Position numbers and translations under genes: made by a program
The notes under the pieces: generated by a model
Databases searched by the model: none
Told to the model about the DNA's origin: nothing
The model's input: only the letters and a program-made list of their open reading frames with translations
In this document: positions 38,101 through 45,159 of the stretch, piece after piece
How positions within the stretch are numbered: the first letter of the stretch is position 1
Layout: every line of letters starts with the position of its first letter
Assembly: GCF_016056305.1 (NCBI RefSeq)
Contig: NZ_JAECZC010000013.1
Location: forward strand, 1-63,111
Source: Amazonocrinis nigriterrae CENA67
GTDB taxonomy: Bacteria > Cyanobacteriota > Cyanobacteriia > Cyanobacteriales > Nostocaceae
Reading direction: 5' to 3'
DNA: 63,111 nucleotides

Positions 38101-38657
38101 TCAACTTCCTCAAAAACTGGCAGCACCATAGGCTTGGAGGTTTGTTATGCCTCTCGCCCCTGTTAGCCCTCAAAGGCGCTGCTGATAATAAAAATTGTGA
38201 ATCTAAGCTCAAAATTAAAGAGCTATTGGCTAAGGAATTGCGTTTACACGCCTGATTATTCCAGAACGGCTGCATATTGTTTAAGTAAATAAATCAACCG
38301 TCCGTGGTTGATTCTTGATGTGATACCTTCACCACCTAGGGATTAGGCATTCAGCAGGTGTTTTAAAAGCATAGAGTGAGAGTTGCCGACGGAGCCTGTT
38401 ATTAGTTACTAGTTCACAAGCTAGCTATAAACAGAGAGCATTCTTTAATCTGCCTGTTGTTTGTCTGGGATAAAATCCTAGAAGTTGCACTCTAATATCT
38501 TTGCTTTCGCACCCTGAATATCAGGGTAGTGAACCAGTTCATTCAATGCAGCGCCAGAAAATTTCTCTTCACCCTATTCTAACGCAACCTTGCCAAAAAT
38601 CAATTCCCATGATGTGTGTCACGTCAGGGCAAGTACTAGCGAGTTATCCTTGGGGGA
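38101..38657 (-). other. Upstream region and probable 5' leader of rne
   Basis: No gene supported. The minus strand near 38182-38205 has a T-rich CAATTTTTATTATC motif, the sort of U-rich site at which RNase E could act on its own leader. Three short overlapping frames lack protein-like composition. Confidence 0.45.
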
Positions 38658-41357
38658 TTATACTCCTAAAATTAGCTGATTGCGATGAATGTGAAGAAGT
38701 TGAAATTCTTCACCAGAGACTACTTCTAGCATCCACAGGATTTGTTCCGAACGCAACAGCACACCGTCGGGGCGACAACTGCCCACATAACGCAGTATAA
38801 CTGTTGATTCTAAATCGCTAGTGTTGGTTTGTACTAATTCTAGTTCAAACAAGCGTGAGCGCAGATTTACTTGCTGGCTCTTGCCTGACTTAGTTGTTTG
38901 TTCGTACCATAGCTCATTTTTTGCTTTGATTGTATCAATCCATTGTTGCCATTGTGCAAGTGTTGCCTCACCAACTGCTGCTACAGTAATCAAATACTCT
39001 GCGGCCTCTATGGCTTGGCTGGCAGCACTAGCTTTTAAATCTACCTCTACCACATCATATATGGGTATATCTTTTGGTAGTTCTCTAGCCAGTTTTTCTT
39101 TGAAAGTAGCAACTGGCACTAGCTGAGTTAATTCAAAATCCACAATTTCACCACTGCTGGTAGCTCCCAAAGCTAAGGCATTGGCTACAGATATCCGGGG
39201 AGACGGATGAAATCCACCCGTAAAAGCTACTGGTAAACCTGCTCGCCGGATCACTCGGTCAAATAGACGCATTAAATCTAAGTGACTCATCAAAGCCATA
39301 TCGCCCTGTTTACCAAACCACACACGCAAACGTTGTACCTTGGTTGTGTTGGGGACAAACTCGCCAGCAAATTGTGGAATTGCAGGTGGCTCAATCACGA
39401 TGTTATGACCAAAATCTGTGCCACAAACACCACAGTGAGAACAACCTTCAAAAGAGCAGTCCGGGACAGTTGCAGCTTCGAGAGCGCGTTGTAAGTCCTC
39501 TAAGAGCCACTTTTTATCAATCCCCGTGTCGATGTGTTCCCAAGGTAGGGGAGTGTCAAAGGAGTTAAGAGTTAGGAGTGAGGAGTTAGAAGTTAAAAGT
39601 TGAGTATTTTCTTCTCCTTTGCGCCTCTGCGACTCTGCGTGAAATAGATTCCACTCACCATTTTCCACTTGGCGATATTTCCAATCTAAACCGGCTTGGG
39701 CGATCGCAGACCCCCAAGCACTAAAAGCTTTATCTAAACTGTCATACCAGGAATCCATACCAGCGCCCAATTCCCATGCACGACGCAGTACTTTCCCTAA
39801 ACTGCGATCGCCTCGTCCGATAAAGTCCTCCATGGCCGAAATTCGTACATCGGTAAAATTTACCTTTACTCCTCTAATCCTGCGAAATTCTTGCCGCAGC
39901 AAGTTTTGCTTGCGTTGAAATTCCGCAGTGGAAACTGAGTGCCACTGAAATGGTGTATGAGGCTTGGGCGTAAAGTTAGAAATTGTCAAGTTGAAGTTTA
40001 AGGGCTTTCGTCCTCTAGCTCGACATTCTCTTTGCAACCAGCTTACTGTTTCGGCAATGCCCACGACATCGGCATCTGTCTCACCCGGTAAGCCGATCAT
40101 GAAATATAACTTAATTTTGTCCCAGCCTTGCTCCCAAGCAGTTTTCACACCCTGCAATAATTCTTCATTCGTCAAACCTTTGTTGACGATATCTCGCATT
40201 CGCTGGGTTCCCGCTTCTGGCGCAAAGGTGAGTCCACCTTGTCGCGTACCGCCAAGAATGTTGGCGATATTTTCGTCGAATCTGTCTACTCGTTGGCTAG
40301 GAAGAGATAGAGAAATATTCTCATTTTTTAACCGATTTTTGATTTCCATCCCTACTGCTGGGAGGGACAAATAATCAGAACAGCTCAGAGATAGTAGCGA
40401 AAACTCATTGTAACCAGTTGCCCGCATTCCCTGTTCAATGGCTTCTACTACTTTCTCTGGTTCCACATCTCTAGCTGGTCGGGTGAGCATTCCTGGTTGA
40501 CAGAAGCGACAGCCACGAGTGCAACCACGTCGAATCTCAATTGTCAAGCGATCGTGTACAGTTTGTACGTAGGGAACTAATCCGATGGAATAAGCTGGTA
40601 TTGGGGTTGCGACTCGTCGCAAAATGCGTTTTGGCACATCTGGGCGATTGGGATGTACTGATCCATCTGCCGCAATATCATAGAACTGAGGAACATATAC
40701 ACCCGGTATTTGTGCCAAGTCTAATAAAGTCTGTTCGCGACTCAAGAGAGCTTGTTTGGCTTCTTCCAACACTAAACCGATTTCTGGTAGGAGTTCTTCA
40801 CCATCTCCAAGGGCGAAAAAGTCGAAAAAGTCAGCGTATGGTTCTGGGTTTGAAGTTGCCGTCTGTCCCCCGGCAAAAATTAAGGGATAAGGAGAATTAG
40901 GAGTAGCAAATTCACCTCTGCCCCCCTGCTCCCCTGCTCCCCTACTTTGCTGTCTTTCTCGCCAGGTTAAAGGAATTCCGGCTAAATCCAACATTTCTAG
41001 AATGTTAGTTGCACCCAGTTCGTAACTGAGACTAAAACCTAAAATGTCGAATTCTAAGAGCGATCGCTTGGACTCTACAGCAAACAAAGGTGTATCGGTT
41101 GCTCTGAGTTTTGCTGCTAGGTCTTGTCCTGGTAGGTAGGCGCGATCACATAACTGCCGTGGTTGAGCATTCAGGATGTTATACAGGATGATATGCCCTA
41201 AATTGGATGCTCCGACTTCATATACTTCTGGGTAGGTTAATACCCAGCGTATCGCTGCCGTATCCCACGGCTTATGTACTGATAAGCGTTCGTTACCAAG
41301 GTAACGCGCTGGCTTTAAAATATCCGATGTTATTAATTTTTCAACTGCAACAGCCAC
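38658..41357 (-). CDS. Radical SAM protein fused to DUF2344 domain (TIGR03960-like)
   Basis: An 899-residue protein: an N-terminal B12-binding-like region (YPEVYEVGASNLGHIILYNI), the radical SAM core with CTRGCRFC (about 277-284) for the 4Fe-4S cluster and EFSLLSLSCSDYLSL, and a C-terminal DUF2344 domain (from about 680: RLRVWFGKQGDMALMSHLDL, GGFHPSPRISVANALALG). A zinc-like CSFEGCSHCGVCGTDFGHN lies between. In many bacteria the two parts are separate genes. The substrate is unknown, though the domain pair suggests RNA modification. Two in-frame inserts (residues about 132-150 and 571-598) are made of sequence identical in type to intergenic repeats of this genome. Confidence 0.9.
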   Translation of the reverse strand: MAVAVEKLITSDILKPARYLGNERLSVHKPWDTAAIRWVLTYPEVYEVGASNLGHIILYNILNAQPRQLCDRAYLPGQDLAAKLRATDTPLFAVESKRSLLEFDILGFSLSYELGATNILEMLDLAGIPLTWRERQQSRGAGEQGGRGEFATPNSPYPLIFAGGQTATSNPEPYADFFDFFALGDGEELLPEIGLVLEEAKQALLSREQTLLDLAQIPGVYVPQFYDIAADGSVHPNRPDVPKRILRRVATPIPAYSIGLVPYVQTVHDRLTIEIRRGCTRGCRFCQPGMLTRPARDVEPEKVVEAIEQGMRATGYNEFSLLSLSCSDYLSLPAVGMEIKNRLKNENISLSLPSQRVDRFDENIANILGGTRQGGLTFAPEAGTQRMRDIVNKGLTNEELLQGVKTAWEQGWDKIKLYFMIGLPGETDADVVGIAETVSWLQRECRARGRKPLNFNLTISNFTPKPHTPFQWHSVSTAEFQRKQNLLRQEFRRIRGVKVNFTDVRISAMEDFIGRGDRSLGKVLRRAWELGAGMDSWYDSLDKAFSAWGSAIAQAGLDWKYRQVENGEWNLFHAESQRRKGEENTQLLTSNSSLLTLNSFDTPLPWEHIDTGIDKKWLLEDLQRALEAATVPDCSFEGCSHCGVCGTDFGHNIVIEPPAIPQFAGEFVPNTTKVQRLRVWFGKQGDMALMSHLDLMRLFDRVIRRAGLPVAFTGGFHPSPRISVANALALGATSSGEIVDFELTQLVPVATFKEKLARELPKDIPIYDVVEVDLKASAASQAIEAAEYLITVAAVGEATLAQWQQWIDTIKAKNELWYEQTTKSGKSQQVNLRSRLFELELVQTNTSDLESTVILRYVGSCRPDGVLLRSEQILWMLEVVSGEEFQLLHIHRNQLILGV
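39562..39645 (-). repeat. Intergenic-type repeats inside the radical SAM gene (site 2)
   Basis: TTAGGAGTGAGGAGTTAGAA and GCGCCTCTGCGACTCTGCGT words encode ESQRRKGEENTQLLTSNSSL in frame. The first word type also occurs at 35236-35280, the second at 11570 and 53895 between genes. Confidence 0.7.
40905..40962 (-). repeat. Intergenic-type repeats inside the radical SAM gene (site 1)
   Basis: CCCCTGCTCCCCTGCTCCCC on the plus strand (complement encoding RGAGEQGGRGE) is identical to a stretch at 60491-60510 between genes. The length stays a multiple of three, so the frame is kept. Confidence 0.75.
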
Positions 41358-41508
41358 TGTGCTATCTTTTAGCTTTTTTAATTACAGCCAATCACCTCCA
41401 ACTTAGCATTGATTAGGTCTTTCAATCAGATTTATTCTGACAAGTTACAACTGTTTTACACCAAATTGGTGTCAAGCCACATTTTATGTTATAATAGTGT
41501 GTTGAAAT

Positions 41509-41847
41509 TCACGCTAATGCTAAATTTACTTCCTCTTCGAGGATTTCAAAAACCCCATCTAGTTGCGTTAGTTCAAAAATAATTTTGATTGATGGGGAGA
41601 CAGAGCAAAGCCTGAAACTCCTTCCTAAGCTCTGAGCTAGCTTGAGTGCAGACACCAATGCCATTAGACCTGAGCTATCTAAGGATTCTACTGCTGCTAA
41701 GTCTACTAACAAGATGGAAATATCATCTTGGGTCAACGCCCTTGTGAAGTCTCGTTCCAATTCCAGGGCATTAGTGGCATTGATAAAGCCCTGAGGACGA
41801 ATAACGGTTATTTTTGGACACTTTAGTAAAGCTTCCATTATTGACAT
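41509..41847 (-). CDS. STAS-domain protein (anti-sigma factor antagonist-like)
   Basis: A 112-residue single STAS domain: ITVIRPQGFINATNALELER, DISILLVDLAAVESLDSSGLMALVSAL and SVSPSIKIIFELTQLDGVFEI. The Asp-Ser-Ser-Gly motif contains the Ser phosphorylated by partner kinases in SpoIIAA/RsbV-type antagonists. It probably works in a partner-switching pathway controlling a sigma factor or other output, in the cytosol. No kinase or phosphatase partner lies next to it. An inverted repeat (TCAGCATAGA/TCTATGCTGA, 42032-42080) about 190 bp upstream might be regulatory. Confidence 0.9.
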   Translation of the reverse strand: MSIMEALLKCPKITVIRPQGFINATNALELERDFTRALTQDDISILLVDLAAVESLDSSGLMALVSALKLAQSLGRSFRLCSVSPSIKIIFELTQLDGVFEILEEEVNLALA

Positions 41848-42304
41848 TAGAGTTATTTAAAGTTTAAGTCTAGGTTTATTTGAACATAAACTGTTTTTCC
41901 TAACATCGACCATATGTCTTAGAACTCTTTGCTGAATCTTTATTGCTTTACTACTTCTGTTTAAAGATTGTCATAAAGACAAGGGCAAATGTGTTTTTCT
42001 ATACTTTTTTTTTAGCTGAGTTCAAAAACAATCAGCATAGACAGCAATCATCGCAGATCAATTCACCGTATCTATGCTGAGAAAGTTTAAATGGTCTGTA
42101 ACTGAAGCCAATTGAGCCAAGATGTATAGCTGGGTTAAACGCCTTAACTTTCACATTTATTGATGGTATATTGCAGAGTTAATGGCAAGGTAACTATCTA
42201 GTTACTTTGTGATCTATATCACCATTTTTGATGTATATAGATCACATTTTATACCTAGATTTCTCTTGGAAAATTTAGTAGTATATACTGTTGGATTATT
42301 ACTG
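41848..42304. other. Divergent intergenic region with inverted repeats
   Basis: Holds the inverted repeat TCAGCATAGA (42032-42041)/TCTATGCTGA (42071-42080) and the CRP-like site and palindrome at 42208-42246. No gene supported; an in-frame extension of the next gene back to 42209 reads through this palindrome and is not believed. Confidence 0.55.
42208..42246. promoter_or_regulatory. CRP-like site within a 12-bp inverted repeat
   Basis: TGTGATCTATATCACC (42208-42223) matches the CRP-family consensus TGTGA-N6-TCACA with one mismatch. The whole region also forms a longer repeat: TGTGATCTATAT (42208-42219) and ATATAGATCACA (42235-42246). Cyanobacteria encode CRP regulators that bind such sites. 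It lies about 60-100 bp upstream of the small gene at 42305, a sensible activator position. Confidence 0.5.
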
Positions 42305-42505
42305 ATGAGAACTAAGTACGTTATCCGTCAATTGGTAGAGAAAGCTCTTTACATTCAAAAACTAACTCCTGAGATAGAAAATGAAATCAACTCAGAACTA
42401 ACTGAGAATGGTTATATATCTGATGTTGATTATGAAGCTCTGGAATTATTAATGGCAGAGATGGATGCTGGTAGAATTAAGTTGGTTCCTAGCTGGGGAT
42501 ATTAA
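42305..42505 (+). CDS. Small conserved cyanobacterial protein
   Basis: A 66-residue acidic, helical protein: MRTKYVIRQLVEKALYIQKL, TPEIENEINSELTENGYISD and YEALELLMAEMDAGRIKLVP. Its composition and ordered helices look genuinely coding and resemble small hypothetical proteins of Nostocales. I start at ATG 42305 because the upstream extension would be translated from a palindromic regulatory region. No membrane segment, no metal motif; function unknown. A CRP-like site lies upstream, which suggests carbon- or cAMP-dependent expression. Confidence 0.65.
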   Translation: MRTKYVIRQLVEKALYIQKLTPEIENEINSELTENGYISDVDYEALELLMAEMDAGRIKLVPSWGY

Positions 42506-43092
42506 GTAGATGCGCGTAAATAAACTTAACTAGTGAGGGTCGTCAGTTGTCAGTTGTCAGTGGTCATTAATAAGGGTTTTAGGTGTATTTACTTTTCGTA
42601 AAATAGTTTGGTTTATTCTTGCCTACCTGACTTGAAAGTGCTGTAGACGCTTCTGCGGGAAGCCGCAGGTGGAGCCACTGCATTGCGGGGTTCCCACGGC
42701 AGTTGCTCATGGGTGAGACCCCCAAGACCGCACTGCCTCCCCGTTGTTTGCTCGAAGAGCGTTCCCACCAGGAAGCATAGCATGTGGCGTTGCTGAGTAA
42801 AAGTCAATGAGTTAGAAAAGTAAACTTTCATTGCTTCTGATGTACACAGTTTATAATGCCTACTTAGTTCTGATTATTGACATTGCTGCTTTTTCGGTAT
42901 TTCAAGTTGATTTTGACAAGAAGTAGAATCAAAGCTTCACAATAATTAACATTAGTTGTAGTCACAGCAGTACCGATCAAAAGCACTTCGGCGATCGCTG
43001 GTATTTTTCTGTGATGTTGACTATATTTAACTGCCTGGTGTGGCGTAAACTGTGCTAATGAGCATCTACATTTGCATTAGTAGTAAGTCGCC
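42506..43092. other. Repeat-rich intergenic region
   Basis: Contains CAGTTGTCAGTTGTCAGTGG (42545), a CTGCGG/CCGCAG hairpin (42653-42668), the inverted-repeat element at 42698-42737, and AT-rich sequence before the aminotransferase gene. A 72-codon minus-strand frame across the repeats is not coding. Confidence 0.65.
42698..42737. repeat. GGCAGTTGC...GCACTGCC inverted-repeat element
   Basis: A compact 40-nt copy: outer arms GGCAGT/ACTGCC and a central GGGTGAGACCCCC stem. The sequence CATGGG..GAGACCCCCAAGAC is shared with 30294 and 53945. Confidence 0.7.
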
Positions 43093-44268
43093 ATGCAGCC
43101 CGCTAAACGCTTAGAAAAAATTCCTCCCTATTTGTTTGCTGAAATTAATCGTAAACGAGAAGAACTTGTAGCCAAGGGAGTTGACATCATTAATATGGCA
43201 GTAGGTGACCCAGATAAACCTACTCCTGCTCATATCCTCCAGGTAATGCATGAGGCGATTGATGACGCTTCCACCCATAATTATCCACCTTATCAGGGTA
43301 TGCAAGAATTCCGGGAGGCAGCTGCATTGTGGATGGAACGTCGGTTTGGGGTGACTGGGTTAGATCCAAATACTGAGATTATTTCTTCTATTGGTTCCAA
43401 GGAAGCAATACACAATACCTTTTTAGCCTTTGTGGAAGCAGGAGATTATACGCTGATACCAGATCCTGGTTATCCCGTATATCGAACTTCCACAATTTTC
43501 GCTGGAGGTGAGGCTTTTACTATGCCTTTGAAGCCAGAAAATAAATTTTTGCCTAATTTGAGTGTTATTCCTGAGGAAATTGCTTACAAGGCAAAACTCT
43601 TGTGGATTAACTATCCTAATAATCCGACTGGGGCTTTGGCAACGCTAGAATTTTTTGAGGAATTGGTAGCTTTTTGCAAGCAGTACGACATTTTGTTATG
43701 TCACGACCATGCTTACTCAGAAATGGCATACGATGGCTACAAACCTCCAAGTGTGCTGCAAATTCCAGGAGCGAAAGATGTAGCTATTGAGTTTCACAGT
43801 TTGTCTAAGTCGTACAATATGACAGGCTGGCGGATTGGTTTTGTAGCTGGTAATGCCATCGGTATTGCAGGCTTACGACAAGTAAAGACAAATGTTGATT
43901 CTGGAGTCTTTAAGGCAATTCAAAAAGCTGCGATCGCAGGTTACTCTACCAGTGAAACGGAACTTCAAGGCTTGATGTCAGTTTATCAAAATCGCCGCGA
44001 CATCATCGTTAAAGGACTACAATCTCTAGGTTGGCCAATTGAACCCCCGAAAGCGACCCTTTACGTTTGGGTACCTGTTCCCCCTGGATATTCCTCAGCC
44101 GAATTTGTCAGCTTACTACTTGACAAATGCGGCATTTTGGTCGCTCCTGGTAACGGTTATGGTCAAGCAGGAGAAGGTTTTTTCAGGATAGCCCTAACCA
44201 TAGCTGATGAGCGAATGCATGAAGCAATTCAACGCATGAAGGATGCTGGTATTCGCTACGCCTCATAA
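43093..44268 (+). CDS. dapL: LL-diaminopimelate aminotransferase (class I/II PLP enzyme)
   Basis: A 391-residue fold-type I aminotransferase. The PLP lysine is Lys239 in SLSKSYNMTGWRIG; other active-site elements are NMAVGDPDKPTPAHI, YPPYQGMQEFREAAALWMERR, INYPNNPTGA and the carboxylate-binding FFRIAL near the C-terminus. The overall match is to the DapL group that converts tetrahydrodipicolinate directly to LL-DAP for lysine and peptidoglycan in cyanobacteria. Class I aspartate aminotransferase-like activity is the alternative, since several paralogues exist in such genomes. Length is normal; ATG is preceded by GTAAGTCGCC without a clear Shine-Dalgarno sequence. Confidence 0.8.
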   Translation: MQPAKRLEKIPPYLFAEINRKREELVAKGVDIINMAVGDPDKPTPAHILQVMHEAIDDASTHNYPPYQGMQEFREAAALWMERRFGVTGLDPNTEIISSIGSKEAIHNTFLAFVEAGDYTLIPDPGYPVYRTSTIFAGGEAFTMPLKPENKFLPNLSVIPEEIAYKAKLLWINYPNNPTGALATLEFFEELVAFCKQYDILLCHDHAYSEMAYDGYKPPSVLQIPGAKDVAIEFHSLSKSYNMTGWRIGFVAGNAIGIAGLRQVKTNVDSGVFKAIQKAAIAGYSTSETELQGLMSVYQNRRDIIVKGLQSLGWPIEPPKATLYVWVPVPPGYSSAEFVSLLLDKCGILVAPGNGYGQAGEGFFRIALTIADERMHEAIQRMKDAGIRYAS

Positions 44269-44332
44269 AGGGACTGGGTACTGGGTAGCGGGGACTGGGT
44301 ATCAGGAAGAAAAAGTAATACGATTTTGGATT

Positions 44333-44722
44333 TTAGATTTTGGATTTTAGATTCTTACCCCACTCCCGGCTCCCGACTCCCTCTTGATATGCTTGCCATA
44401 GTTGGTGGATAAACTGATTGAACTGCTGCTTAGCGGCTAAATCAGGCTCACCTTTTGGTTCTTTTAACAAAACTTGAGTCAATAGGGTAATAACTTCTGT
44501 GTCTAAAGCTGGTCGAAATAACTCGACAGGCCAAAGCAGGTCAGATGCATCTCGCAAGTCAGTAGTTAGCGGTTGTTCCTCGGTGTGGGTGACTAGCAGT
44601 AATGGACGCACCCAGCACAACTGGCGGGAAACTACAACTTGAATGACTTCTGCATACAGATTTCTGTCGCCATGCTCTAAACAGACAATTTGTCCTGGTT
44701 GAAAGTTGAGGCTGATCTCCAT
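44333..44722 (-). CDS. Conserved cyanobacterial hypothetical protein with repeat-derived tail
   Basis: A 129-residue soluble protein: NFQPGQIVCLEHGDRNLYAE, VIQVVVSRQLCWVRPLLLVT and RDASDLLWPVELFRPALDTE form a small beta-rich domain of no recognised family; QFNQFIHQLWQAYQ is a C-terminal helix. The last 15 residues (GVGSREWGKNLKSKI) are encoded by GGGAGTCGGGAGCCGGGAGT and AATCTAAAATCC words, both typical intergenic repeats of this window, so the original stop codon was probably lost when a repeat spread into the gene end. No function proposed. Confidence 0.65.
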   Translation of the reverse strand: MEISLNFQPGQIVCLEHGDRNLYAEVIQVVVSRQLCWVRPLLLVTHTEEQPLTTDLRDASDLLWPVELFRPALDTEVITLLTQVLLKEPKGEPDLAAKQQFNQFIHQLWQAYQEGVGSREWGKNLKSKI

Positions 44723-45159
44723 AATTAGGCTATTAGTGCAGTGGCATGGATAGTATTGCAGCTTCCTTAATTTTACGAGAATGAGATTGTGTTGACTGAT
44801 AACTGATGACTGATGACAGTCAACGACCTTTACAGGTGATTATACAATTTATATGTGCTTTAGCTTAACTTACTACATGTCACTATGAAGAAGGGGAAGG
44901 GAAGAAGGGGAAGGGGAACGGAAACCCACAATTAAGATAGGGGTTTCAAGTATGGATGCTGATTTTTATCGCACTACCTGTCTAAAAAATCTGATTTTAA
45001 TATTCTGGGCAATTCAGATAGGGGCTTTATATCATGTGGGTAAAAGTTTTAACTTTAATTTCCTTCCCCTTCCCCTTTTTCTTTTCCCCTTTTTGGTAAA
45101 AAAGAATCGAAAGTCGAGGAAGATAGTTAATGTAGGGACAGATGCCTGCACTAACTAGC
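44723..45159. other. Intergenic region with repeats
   Basis: Contains a short relative (44786-44875) of the repeat at 6015, a GAAGGGGAAGGGG purine tract (44889-44927) and its complement CTTCCCCTTCCCC (45061-45078) about 140 bp apart. A 68-codon plus-strand frame between them is low in coding character. Confidence 0.6.
44786..44875. repeat. TGTTGACTGATAACT repeat, short copy
   Basis: TGTGTTGACTGATAACTGAT, GACAGTCAACGACCTTTACA, GGTGATTAT and TGTGCTTTAGCTTAAC match the repeat at 6015-6155 in order; the 6015 copy has about 55 extra nt after the GACTTTA segment. Confidence 0.6.

Noticed and set aside
42613-42831. 72-codon minus-strand frame
   Set aside because: It runs through the CTGCGG/CCGCAG hairpin and the GGCAGT repeat element; composition is that of the repeat.
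44952-45158. 68-codon plus-strand frame
   Set aside because: Built partly from CTTCCCC repeat sequence; hydrophobic stretch comes from the CCTTTTTC tract.
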